NCBI RefSeq assembly: GCF_000026945.1
Contig: NC_012864.1
Span: 806,001 to 870,000 of the forward strand
Reading direction: 5' to 3'
DNA from: Candida dubliniensis CD36
Lineage: Eukaryota; Ascomycota; Pichiomycetes; Serinales; Debaryomycetaceae
DNA length: 64,000 bases
The notes under the pieces were generated by a model that was not told the DNA's origin, ran no database searches, and worked only from the letters and a program-made list of their open reading frames with translations. The translations under genes were made by a program, and so were the position numbers. This document shows positions 50,062-59,173 of this stretch, one piece after another. Numbering within the stretch: the stretch's first letter is position 1; every line of letters begins with the position of its first letter.

Positions 50062-50788
50062 TAATAAATTTGGTACTTCTAGCTTTAGGTAAATATGGAT
50101 CAACCAAGGATTAGAAGACTAGTTTCTATAGTTAAAAAGTTGAAAAGTTTGTTTCCGTTGTTTATTGTTGTTAAAGAAAAACAGAAAACCTAAAAAAAAA
50201 AGTCAGAAAAAAAGAATTGTCAAAAATAATACGCGTATCGATCAAATGATAATATGTCTTCTCTCTTTCTTACAATAAGACCAATTCTAAAAGGAGGACG
50301 ACTCTGTCAACGTTGGAGCATAATAAATCCTCAAAAATAATAATAAAAAAAAAAATACAGCTTTACTGTTGGTCAAATAATACCAGATGTTTTAGAATTA
50401 TCATTTGCATGGAATTGGCTAGTCCCCACCAAATATAATCAACTTAAACAAACACCCAATTTCCATGCTCTATTAGATTTTTCATATAGCACCTCTTCTA
50501 TAATTTTTTATCAGAACGAATAAATAAATGAGATACAGATACACCAAGAGTGATTGTATATTTGCTGTTCATGTTCCAACTATCCTGACTGTTGTTGGAA
50601 ATGGTGCAAAATAGTTTTTCCTATAGTACTTGCAAACCGCTTGACGCTAGGTTTTTTGTAAGTTTTGGTGCCACACATATTAGCCTGTTATCTGCGTCTT
50701 TCAAATTTTTTTTTGCTAGTTCTTATGCGGCAACAAATTGCTTCCTCTGGATGACACTTTCTTCTTAATATTAATCATTCAATACAAT
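50062..50788. other. Divergent intergenic, CAC2 / APE1-type gene
   Basis: Shared upstream region. The MCB element (50231-50236) lies on the CAC2 side, and A-tracts lie near 50192 and 50346. No additional gene. Confidence 0.55.
50231..50236. promoter_or_regulatory. MCB element (ACGCGT) upstream of CAC2
   Basis: ACGCGT 170 bp before the CAC2 ATG. MCB is the MBF (Mbp1/Swi6) site of G1/S genes, and chromatin assembly genes are typical targets. One site only. Confidence 0.5.
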
Positions 50789-52525
50789 ATGGACTCGACA
50801 TTAAACCAAAACTCCAAAGACAAATTTGTGCTGATAACAAGCGATTTAGATGACAGTTTAATATCAACCACACCAGATATTTCTGAAACTGAGTTTGAAG
50901 ACGAGGAGAACTTGTCTACCCCAGATATTTCGACAATTGACGACGAATACACCGATAACGAACTCATTGACGGACTCGAGGATGAGAACCAGATAGCCAT
51001 GGATCTGATTTTTCGATTTCAATTACCAGATATGTCGGCGACTATTCCTCGATTACCAAGCAAACAAGAAGCTGCACCAACAAAGAACGATATATTTGAC
51101 AACTACTACGAAAGTTACAGTGAAAAGTACATTGAATTTATGAACAACAACCCAACAACATACCACACTATTGGCCATTTCAAATCATTACTTGAAAACA
51201 ACGGATTCACTTTTTTGCCAGATAACAAGCCAATCACAGACTTATCACCAGGATTTTATTTCACATCTAAAGACGACCAGTGTTTGGTTGCATTTATTAT
51301 TGGGGGGAATTGGGAACCAGAAAAAGGTTCTTGTTTTGTTGGCAGTCATTGTGATGCCTTGAGTGTTAAAATAAATCCGCGTGGGCTGTTACGGGATAGC
51401 GTCAATGGATATGAGTTGTTAGGAGTAGCACCTTATTCGGGAAGCCTTAATAAATTGTGGTTGAATAGAGACTTGGGTCTTGCTGGGTCAATTTTGGTAC
51501 GAGACTACAAGACAGGAAAAATATTTCGGAAATTGATCAAATCTCATCCTGATCCAATTGCCTTTATCCCTCAACTACCAGAAGTTTTCCCTGGTTCGCC
51601 AAAGGAATATAATACCCAGACTGAAATGGTACCTATTTACGGATACACCACTGAAAATTTGGTACCTACTGACGAGGAAAAACAGAGTAAATTTTTCAAC
51701 CGTCATTCCTTGGCGCTTTTGAGATATGTATCAAAATTGGCTGAGGTTCCACTTGCTTCTATTGTTGACCTTGACCTAGACCTAGTGGATATACAACCAA
51801 GCTGCCGAGGAGGTTTAGGCAACGAATTTATTTACCTGGGTAGTTTAGATGATAGGCTATGTGCTTTTGCTTCAGTGTATGGTTTGATAGAGTATAGTCA
51901 GAGGTTTTACTTGGACAAGGATATCGAAACATTTGATGGGTTGAATGGTATTTATCTAGCCAATCACGAGGAAATAGGAAGTGAAAGCAGAACTGGAGCC
52001 AAAGGAGGGTTTCTAATTGATATTCTAAAATCAAGTGTGAGTGATAAACACCAAACACATACACCAGAAGCAATTGCTAATTTGACTACCAATACAATCT
52101 TTTTGTCATCAGATGTAACCCACGCCTTAAACCCAAATTTCAAAAACGTGTATTTGGAGAATAATTTTCCGGTACCAAACACAGGACCTTCTATTAAGTT
52201 TGATTCCAATTATCACGTTTTGAGTGATTCTAAAGGTAATGAATTTTTGACACGGATAATAGATGATTTATCGGGAATCAAACTTCAACACTTTCACATA
52301 AGAAACGATTCTCGGTCAGGTGGCACTATTGGTCCAATAATGTCTGACAGTCGAAGAGGCATTAACGGGGCTAAATTAATCATTGATGTTGGCTTGCCAA
52401 TACTAAGCATGCATTCTATTAGAAGTATCGCTGGGTATAAAGATGTTGGCATAGGCATTAGGTTTTTCAAGGAAGTATTTTCCAAGTGGAAGCTGACTAT
52501 TGATATAATGGAGAATAGGGAATAA
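50789..52525 (+). CDS. APE1: M18-family vacuolar aminopeptidase I (Ape1/Lap4 type)
   Basis: 578 codons from the ATG at 50789 (MDSTLNQNSKDKF); an upstream in-frame ATG adds 17 hydrophobic residues of probable leader. The M18 metallopeptidase core shows the metal and catalytic residues: His in CFVGSHCDALSVK, Asp in LGSLDDRLCAF, Glu pair in ANHEEIGSESRTGAKGG, Asp in LSSDVTHALNPNF, His in LSMHSIRSIAG. RSGGTIGPIMS is the family signature. The similarity is to yeast Ape1 (514 aa) rather than cytosolic aspartyl aminopeptidase Ape4. The N-terminal 80 residues are acidic and Ser/Thr-rich with a repeated TPDIS motif. This is unlike the amphipathic Ape1 propeptide that drives the Cvt pathway. It releases N-terminal residues from peptides, probably in the vacuole. 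Confidence 0.88.
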   Translation: MDSTLNQNSKDKFVLITSDLDDSLISTTPDISETEFEDEENLSTPDISTIDDEYTDNELIDGLEDENQIAMDLIFRFQLPDMSATIPRLPSKQEAAPTKNDIFDNYYESYSEKYIEFMNNNPTTYHTIGHFKSLLENNGFTFLPDNKPITDLSPGFYFTSKDDQCLVAFIIGGNWEPEKGSCFVGSHCDALSVKINPRGLLRDSVNGYELLGVAPYSGSLNKLWLNRDLGLAGSILVRDYKTGKIFRKLIKSHPDPIAFIPQLPEVFPGSPKEYNTQTEMVPIYGYTTENLVPTDEEKQSKFFNRHSLALLRYVSKLAEVPLASIVDLDLDLVDIQPSCRGGLGNEFIYLGSLDDRLCAFASVYGLIEYSQRFYLDKDIETFDGLNGIYLANHEEIGSESRTGAKGGFLIDILKSSVSDKHQTHTPEAIANLTTNTIFLSSDVTHALNPNFKNVYLENNFPVPNTGPSIKFDSNYHVLSDSKGNEFLTRIIDDLSGIKLQHFHIRNDSRSGGTIGPIMSDSRRGINGAKLIIDVGLPILSMHSIRSIAGYKDVGIGIRFFKEVFSKWKLTIDIMENRE

Positions 52526-52862
52526 GACTATAAAGAAAATGGATGTAAGTTTTTAGTCTTTTGCAACTTCTAAATTAATAGGCGCTTTCTATATTCTCTC
52601 TCTCTTTTTTTTTTTTACCGTAGTTGGATATTGTCGTGCCCAATTGCCCAATTATAGAATATGGTAGAATTTCTATCCTTTTTTGCATGATAAACTTTTT
52701 CTTTCAAAATTTTCATTGAATATAAATAATCCCAACTCATCTTTATTTTGGAATAAACCTTCTCAATTCAATATAAAGTGAATTTACTTTCCTACCGAAT
52801 AGAAAATATAGACAATTTTTTTTTATATATAAAAAAAGAGGAAGAAGGAAAAACAGAAGATT
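52526..52862. other. Intergenic upstream of MDJ1
   Basis: T run at about 52607-52616 and TATATATAA at about 52825-52832 just before the MDJ1 start. No gene seen. Confidence 0.5.
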
Positions 52863-54329
52863 ATGAGAATAGCCTCGGCAAGATTTGTTAGAACTGGTTT
52901 GCGTTCCTTTAAACCTAGAACTTTTGCATCAGGTAGATTACCTTACACTTACGTAGCCACAAGAGCATTTCATTCATCGAGAATAAGAGCTATTGATTTT
53001 GATCCTTACAAGACGTTGGGAGTAGACAAATCCGCTGATGATAAACAAATCAAGAAAGCATACTACGACTTGGTCAAAAAATACCATCCTGATGTGAACA
53101 AAGAAAAGGATGCAGAAAAGAGATTCCATAAAATCCAAGAAAGTTATGAATTATTGCGAGACAAAGAGAAGAGAGCACAATATGACCAGTTTGGAGCTTC
53201 TGCCTTTGATGCAAATGGAAATGCTAATCCATTTGCAGGACAACGAGGGAATCCGTTTGGTGGATTTGGAGGAGCATCAGCAGGAGGCAATCCATTTTCA
53301 AGCATGGGATTTGATTTTGAAGATTTGTTTAGAGAAGCATTTGCAGGTGGAAGGGGTGCAGGAGGTGGCGGCAGAGGTGGTAGGTCGTTTGTAACCGAAC
53401 ATGTTGGTGACAATATTGAAGTTTTGAAAACCATTCCCTTTAAAGATTCTATATTTGGTACTTCTGTGACAATAAATTACAAAGCAGTTGATTCATGCAC
53501 AACATGTAGTGGAAGTGGATTGAAATCAGGAGCCAAAAAGAACACTTGTCCAACATGTCATGGTGCTGGTCAGACTACTCATGTCATGGGCGGATTCCAT
53601 ATGTCTTCCACATGTCCAACATGTCAAGGTGCTGGTGTTACTATATCGAAAAGTGATGAGTGTGGAACATGTCATGGTCATGGTGTTAAAGAAATTCCTA
53701 AATCTAAAACTGTTGAAATCCCTGCTGGTGTTAGTGATGGTACTAGAATTAGAATCCCTGGTGCTGGTGATGCCCCAATGGTAACCAAAGACCCTTATAA
53801 CCAATTGGTGAATGGTGATTTGATCATCAGAATTAATGTTCAAAAGGACCCTATTTTTAGTCGTAACAAAAATGATTTAGTGATCAATGAAGAAATATTG
53901 ATGACCACTGCTGCATTAGGAGGAGAAATCGTTGTACCAACTTTGGATGGACAAAAGATAAAATTAAAAGTGAGACCTGGTGTTCAAAATGGAAGAAAAT
54001 TAACCATACCTGAAAAGGGGGTACCAATAAATAGAAACTTGAATAACCGTGGTAACTTGGAAGTTATTTTAAATGTCAAGACTGTTGTCCCAGAAACTCC
54101 AACACAAAAGGCCTTATTAGAGGCCTTGGCTGATACATTCAATGACAAGAATGCCAAAAGAACAGACGCCGATTGGAGTTTGGATATCGAAGATGACAAA
54201 AATGGCAAGATAAACGAGACATTTGACGAAAGTGATTTGCATCCTTCCAAGTTGAAAAGAATAGGGAAAGTATTAGGCAAGTTTTTCAATTTTGAACAGA
54301 ATGACAAAGATACAAAGAATAACAAATAA
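52863..54329 (+). CDS. MDJ1: Mitochondrial type I DnaJ co-chaperone Mdj1
   Basis: 488 codons. An Arg/Ser-rich mitochondrial presequence (residues 1-40, ending AFHSSRIRA) leads to the J domain at about 46-112 with HPD at 75-77. Then come a Gly/Phe-rich region (NPFAGQRGNPFGGFGG...), four CxxCxGxG zinc-finger repeats (CTTCSGSG, CPTCHGAG, CPTCQGAG, CGTCHGHG) and the substrate-binding C-terminal domains (ALGGEIVVPTLDGQKIKLKV). Mdj1 stimulates matrix Hsp70 (Ssc1) in protein folding and is needed for mtDNA upkeep in yeast. All type I elements are intact, including the HPD and all eight zinc-binding Cys. Confidence 0.96.
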   Translation: MRIASARFVRTGLRSFKPRTFASGRLPYTYVATRAFHSSRIRAIDFDPYKTLGVDKSADDKQIKKAYYDLVKKYHPDVNKEKDAEKRFHKIQESYELLRDKEKRAQYDQFGASAFDANGNANPFAGQRGNPFGGFGGASAGGNPFSSMGFDFEDLFREAFAGGRGAGGGGRGGRSFVTEHVGDNIEVLKTIPFKDSIFGTSVTINYKAVDSCTTCSGSGLKSGAKKNTCPTCHGAGQTTHVMGGFHMSSTCPTCQGAGVTISKSDECGTCHGHGVKEIPKSKTVEIPAGVSDGTRIRIPGAGDAPMVTKDPYNQLVNGDLIIRINVQKDPIFSRNKNDLVINEEILMTTAALGGEIVVPTLDGQKIKLKVRPGVQNGRKLTIPEKGVPINRNLNNRGNLEVILNVKTVVPETPTQKALLEALADTFNDKNAKRTDADWSLDIEDDKNGKINETFDESDLHPSKLKRIGKVLGKFFNFEQNDKDTKNNK

Positions 54330-55101
54330 TTAAACACTTTTCACTTAGTTTTTCAATAATGTATATAAAGAGATAAATACTTGTTTGTTACTTGTAAATA
54401 TATTTATTACTGTATAGAATTTTCACTTAATGTATGCGGGGAAGGGCACTGTCTAAATGCTCCCACCCGCATTGTCTTTAAAATTGATTGTTTAATACAA
54501 GAGACTATTCTATCTAACATACAACACGGTTGCAATCTTCTCTATTTTTTGTTGATGTATTTATTGGCGAGTTTTTGTGTAAGGGTTTAAAGAAATACAA
54601 CATAATTGCATTGACAGTTTTAAACATTTGTAATTCCGTTTCTACAACGAACTCTATACTGATAGGAAAAATATATCTCCGTTTTGAACCGACAAAGATC
54701 TATGTTTACAAATATTTTAAAAAGATAGATATATTATTGTGGCAAGTAAAAGGAAGATTTGATAATGCACAAGTACATCGGTATTGTCTTTTTAGTAAAT
54801 TATTGTCTTTAGCACCCCCCCCCCCCTCCCCCCCTAAAAAAAACAAACCTCACATCGAGTTTTAGTTTGTCAATGAATCGTCAAAAAGTGGACAAAACAA
54901 AAATCACCACAAATGTTATCCTCATAAATTTCTGTTATCTTGAGTTGGAAAAGTATAAATATTGCAACAATTCCTCTTCTGCCTCGACTCTTTTACTGAA
55001 ATGGGTTTATCAGATCAAGCCTTTCTCACCTAATCGCGTGTTTGATTGTTGAGAAAAAGAAAAATAATATTATTACGTCAAATATCGCAGGCAAAAACAA
55101 A
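54330..55101. other. Intergenic between MDJ1 and HEX1
   Basis: No convincing gene; ORFs at 54381-54590, 54530-54865 and 54867-55052 overlap one another with no domain. Contains a striking C-tract (C12, T, C7) at 54815-54834. Confidence 0.55.
54815..54834. repeat. Polycytosine tract (C12-T-C7)
   Basis: Twenty bases with a single T interruption, in a very AT-rich genome where A/T homopolymers are the rule. The opposite strand is G7-A-G12. Confidence 0.9.
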
Positions 55102-56790
55102 ATGGTGTTTGATAAAATGATTGTTTTTCATTTGCTTCTTTGGTTGTGCAATGCCATCATCCATGCTGCTAAGGTTGACATACTCCCTGCTCCGCAGTCA
55201 ATAATCTGGGAAAATGATACTGCAATTATTATCAATCCGAGATTGTTACGGGAAAATACCTCCTGCTCACTTTTGGAGGATGCATTTAGTAGAACCGTCT
55301 CGGCAATAGAAAAGCTGAAGTGGCGACCATTCCCCATCGATGACTTTGAGAACGCAAATGGTAAAGACATTAAAACATCTTTGGTAGATATCCAGGTAGA
55401 TGATGTTACAGTCGACTTACAACTCGGAGTTAATGAATCCTACACCTTGAAAATTAATTCAAATGGAATTAAGATACATGCAGCAACAATCTGGGGAGCA
55501 TTACATGGTTTGGTTAGTCTCCAACAATTGATAGTTTATACCTGTGATGACAAGTATGTTGTACCCCTGTCAGTGACAATTTCTGATTTTCCCAAATTCA
55601 AACATAGAGGGTTGATGATTGATTCAGGGAGGAACTTCTTAACAGTGGATTCTATACTTGAACAAATAGATATCATGTCATTGTCGAAGATGAATTCATT
55701 GCACTGGCATTTGGTGGATTCACAAAGCTGGCCTGTGGCATTGGAAAGTTATCCACACATGATAAAGGATGCTTACAGCAATGATGAAGTTTATTCCAAG
55801 AACGACTTAAAGTATATTGTTGACTATGCTCGTTCGAGAGGGGTGCGCGTGATTCCAGAAATTGATATGCCTGGGCATGCTAGAGCTGGATGGAAACAAG
55901 TTGACCCAACCATAGTTGAGTGTGCAGATGCATTTTGGAGCGACGCTGCTGTTGAACCGCCACCAGGACAATTAAACATCGAGTCGGAGAAAACCTATGA
56001 AGTAATTTCTAATGTCTACAATGAATTATCAGATATTTTTGTTGATGATGTCTTCCACGTTGGAAATGACGAGCTTCAAGAAAAATGTTATTCGGCTCAA
56101 CTTCTGCCAAATAATACAGTTACAGATTTGTTAAGGCGATACTTAAAGAAAACATTACCAATTTTTAATAAGATTAATCACCGAAAACTCACTATGTGGG
56201 ATGACGTTTTACTATCTGATGTATCAGTAGATAATATCCCCAGCAACATCACTTTACAAGTTTGGCATGAAATTGGTGGAGTCAAAAACTTGACTTCCAG
56301 AGGCTATGATGTCGTAGTGTCACTGTCTGATTTTTTGTATCTTGATTGTGGCTACGCTGGATGGGTAACAAATGATCCTAGATATGTCGAAATACCAGAA
56401 AACATTGACTTCAACACAGGCCAAGGAGGAAGTTGGTGCGGACCCTATAAGTCATATCAACGAATTTACAACTTTGATTTTACTGCCAATTTGACTGAGG
56501 CAGAAAAAGAACATGTTTTAGGTGCCGAGGCTGCGTTATGGTCAGAGCAAGTTGATTCTACTGTCTTGACTACAAAGATATGGCCCCGTACTACAGCACT
56601 TGCCGAATTAACATGGAGCGGGAACAAGGATCGCAAAGGACACCACAGAGGATATGAATTCACTCAAAGAATATTAAACTTCAGGGAGTATTTAATTAAG
56701 TTAGGATACAATGTTTCTCCGTTGGTGCCAAAATACTGTTTGCTAAACCCACACGCTTGTGATTTGTATAAAACACCTCCAGTTTATTAG
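55102..56790 (+). CDS. HEX1: Secreted beta-N-acetylhexosaminidase Hex1 (GH20)
   Basis: 562 codons from the ATG at 55102, the exact length I know for C. albicans Hex1; the 20-codon upstream extension is rejected. The signal peptide is MVFDKMIVFHLLLWLCNAIIHA. The GH20 barrel shows KHRGLMIDSGRNFLTVDSI, SLHWHLVDSQSWP, RVIPEIDMPGHARAGW and FHVGNDELQEKCY, where D323-E324 are the catalytic pair (usual family motif GGDE, here GNDE). ALWSEQVD and W-rich loops are also present. Several NxS/T sites suggest N-glycosylation. The enzyme releases GlcNAc from chitobiose and glycans outside the cell or in the periplasm, feeding GlcNAc catabolism. It differs at numerous residues from my memory of the C. albicans protein, which hints at a sister species. 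Confidence 0.95.
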   Translation: MVFDKMIVFHLLLWLCNAIIHAAKVDILPAPQSIIWENDTAIIINPRLLRENTSCSLLEDAFSRTVSAIEKLKWRPFPIDDFENANGKDIKTSLVDIQVDDVTVDLQLGVNESYTLKINSNGIKIHAATIWGALHGLVSLQQLIVYTCDDKYVVPLSVTISDFPKFKHRGLMIDSGRNFLTVDSILEQIDIMSLSKMNSLHWHLVDSQSWPVALESYPHMIKDAYSNDEVYSKNDLKYIVDYARSRGVRVIPEIDMPGHARAGWKQVDPTIVECADAFWSDAAVEPPPGQLNIESEKTYEVISNVYNELSDIFVDDVFHVGNDELQEKCYSAQLLPNNTVTDLLRRYLKKTLPIFNKINHRKLTMWDDVLLSDVSVDNIPSNITLQVWHEIGGVKNLTSRGYDVVVSLSDFLYLDCGYAGWVTNDPRYVEIPENIDFNTGQGGSWCGPYKSYQRIYNFDFTANLTEAEKEHVLGAEAALWSEQVDSTVLTTKIWPRTTALAELTWSGNKDRKGHHRGYEFTQRILNFREYLIKLGYNVSPLVPKYCLLNPHACDLYKTPPVY

Positions 56791-57456
56791 GTATATAGAG
56801 ATAATTCAGTATTCCGAATGGATCAATTTAGGAGAAAACTATACGATATAACTATTGAAGCATCCAAAAAGAAACCAATGCTGAAAATAAACCTCCTCTT
56901 TTTGTAACCAACTCCTTGTATGCCACTTTCAAGATTTCTCTCTGGTGTACAAGTTACACAAAATAAACAATCTCTGCGAGTCACGCGAGTCTTGATAACA
57001 ACTATGCTATACGAGTAGATCAAACAACAACTAAGGAAGGGGTAACGACAGTATGATTTGTTTCTTAAACAAATTTCTTGTCATAAAAGTTAGTAGATCT
57101 TGTCAATGTTCTATCAGCGACATTTAGATTGAGACCAAGCACAAGGACACGTCTTTTCAAAGTTATGTCTAAGGACTCAGTGAATCATCAACGAATGATT
57201 TTAGGAACATAGTCGTGTCACTCCTTTTATCTATTCTAGACTTTTATTACATCACTGAATCTCGTATATGCCGTGTCTTCTTAGGAGGTTAGTTAAACTG
57301 ATTTTTGTAAACTATAAATAGGTTTTGAATTCCCACTTTGTTCAACTGTACGGTAGATCCAAAAAAAAAAAAATTGAAACAGAAGAAAAACAAGAATTAC
57401 AGTATTATAGATATCGTTTTGCCACTTCCACTTCCATTTTACTCTCAAATTATAAC
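56791..57456. other. Intergenic between HEX1 and BTS1
   Basis: Upstream region of BTS1. The ORF at 56823-57023 is not convincing. TATA-like ACTATAAATA at about 57310, A-tract at about 57361-57373. No other feature. Confidence 0.5.
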
Positions 57457-58455
57457 ATGCAAATAGACATTAACAAGCTAATTCAGCCTACTGAAGCTTA
57501 TGTTCCAGAATCGTCGGATCCTATAGTGCAACCTTATACTTATATATCTGAAACTCCAAGCAATAATCAGAATGTTAGAACTCGTTTTTTACATGCTTTT
57601 AATGATTTGTTTTACAAGATTTCTGATGAATCTTTGCTTACGAAAATAAGTGAAATTATTTCAGTTTTCCATAACTCTTCATTATTGATAGATGATATTG
57701 AAGATGATTCCAAATATCGACGCGGGGTTCCTGTGGCACATGTGAAATATGGGATCCCATCAACGTTAAATTGTGGTAATCTTATGTATTTTGTGGCATT
57801 ACAACAAGCTCAGCAATTAAGTGGACCGCATGGAAGTATGGAAATAAAGTTCAAATCTTCACAAATTTTAATTGACGAGTTGCTTAATTTACATCGTGGT
57901 CAAGGATTGGATATTTATTGGAGAGATTATTTGAAAAAACTAGAAAAGTTACCAGATGTGGAAGAGTATTTAGAAATGATTAAAGACAAAACTGGTGGGT
58001 TGTTCAGATTAGCAATTAAATTATTACTGTTGTATTCAGACATCAAGGAGAATGATCAATTAATATCCCTCGCAAATTTAATGGGCATTTTGTATCAAGT
58101 TAGAGACGATTATTTGAATTTAGTGGACGCTAAGTATTCTGCGATGAAAGGTACTATATGTGAAGACTTGATAGAGGGAAAATTATCGTTGCCTATATTG
58201 CATTGTCTAAGAACCACCAAGGATTCACCTGTACACAAAATACTATATGATTACGACTCTAGCAGCGATCGCATGTCCCAAAATACTTTAATTGACTTGA
58301 GTTTAAGCTTTATGAAAAATGAGTCTAAATCTTTGGAGTATACATTGAATTTGATTAAGGTGTTGGAAAAGAAATTAAGACATTTGATTTTGAAGTATCC
58401 TGAGCTGGAAAACTCTGCGTTATTGAAAATTGTCGAACGTTTATGTGATCTTTAA
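57457..58455 (+). CDS. BTS1: Geranylgeranyl diphosphate synthase Bts1
   Basis: 332 codons from the ATG at 57457 (MQIDINKLIQPTEAYVPESSD); yeast Bts1 has 335. The frame stays open for 44 codons upstream through a Lys run encoded by the A-tract, which I treat as leader. Trans-prenyltransferase motifs: first aspartate-rich motif DDIED (residues 79-83, within SSLLIDDIEDDSKYRRGVPVAH), GNLMYFVALQQ, LNLHRGQGLDIYWRD, and the second aspartate region GILYQVRDDYLNL. It joins IPP to farnesyl diphosphate, giving C20 diphosphate for Rho/Rab prenylation. The stop codon interlocks with that of the convergent gene (shared bases 58453-58454), so the two transcripts must overlap. Confidence 0.93.
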   Translation: MQIDINKLIQPTEAYVPESSDPIVQPYTYISETPSNNQNVRTRFLHAFNDLFYKISDESLLTKISEIISVFHNSSLLIDDIEDDSKYRRGVPVAHVKYGIPSTLNCGNLMYFVALQQAQQLSGPHGSMEIKFKSSQILIDELLNLHRGQGLDIYWRDYLKKLEKLPDVEEYLEMIKDKTGGLFRLAIKLLLLYSDIKENDQLISLANLMGILYQVRDDYLNLVDAKYSAMKGTICEDLIEGKLSLPILHCLRTTKDSPVHKILYDYDSSSDRMSQNTLIDLSLSFMKNESKSLEYTLNLIKVLEKKLRHLILKYPELENSALLKIVERLCDL

Positions 58456-59075
58456 ACTAAAGGTAGTTCATTTTTTATAGTTTCACAAAAGAAAAATTCT
58501 ATTTCATCAGTTATGGACGATGAATAATTGGTTTGTTTATAGAAATTGGATGGAATTGCAAATCTTTGTTGTTCTAATTCTAGATTTTTGGGAGCAAAGT
58601 TATGGACTAATGATATATCAATTGTGTTTCGAGACAAATTATCATTGATTAGTTTAATCAATTCAGGGTAGGTGTATTGTAGTTGTACTCTATTTTCAAA
58701 CGATTTTGTCCTAGCTTGCATTAGGCTTGGAGGCAATGCATCTGTATTTGAATAGTTGGACTTGATTTCTTCATTTGCCTTTTGGGTACTAGTAAACTTT
58801 GGTCGTTGCGGAAGCATTAAGGGCGCCAGTACATTTTGATCATCAGGTTTACCACTTGCTTTTTTCTTCCCTTTCACTCGTTTTGGAGGAATATCATTTT
58901 CTAGATTCTTCTTGAGCAATTCTTGATACCTTTTTACATCTAAATCATGCTCAGCATTTTTCTTTTGCAATTTTGCCTGGATCCGTAAGCTCTTCCTGAT
59001 TATTGTGTTGTTGGTACGTTTCCCTGATCTTGTTGTCATGTTTGTCGGCGGTCTAGCCAGAGATGAGCTGAACAT
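58452..59075 (-). CDS. Hypothetical small basic protein, convergent with BTS1
   Basis: 207 codons from the ATG at 59073-59075 (MFSSSLARPPTN); Met at 59039 (MTTRSGKRTNNTI) is an equally good start giving 195 aa. The longer frame to 59159 would translate a poly-T run and is rejected. The N-terminal half is very basic with heptad-like spacing (RKSLRIQAKLQKKNAEHDLDVKRYQELLKKNLEND), probably helical or coiled-coil. PPKRVKGKKKASGK resembles a nuclear localisation signal. The C-terminus YTYPELIKLINDNLSRNTIDISLVHNF looks folded. I recognise no family. It is divergent from DPH5 (about 100-bp spacer containing a long A/T run), and its 3' end overlaps the end of BTS1. Confidence 0.72.
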   Translation of the reverse strand: MFSSSLARPPTNMTTRSGKRTNNTIIRKSLRIQAKLQKKNAEHDLDVKRYQELLKKNLENDIPPKRVKGKKKASGKPDDQNVLAPLMLPQRPKFTSTQKANEEIKSNYSNTDALPPSLMQARTKSFENRVQLQYTYPELIKLINDNLSRNTIDISLVHNFAPKNLELEQQRFAIPSNFYKQTNYSSSITDEIEFFFCETIKNELPLV

Positions 59076-59173
59076 GTAAATATGAAAAAAAAAAAAAAAA
59101 AAAAAAATGCTGCTCAAAAAAATTGGTTCTGATTTAACCTCTCTCTTGTCATTTAACACTCACAAAACAAACA

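Noticed and set aside
54530..54865. 111-aa ORF between MDJ1 and HEX1
   Set aside because: Its C-terminus is a translation of the poly-C tract (Pro run) and no domain is present.
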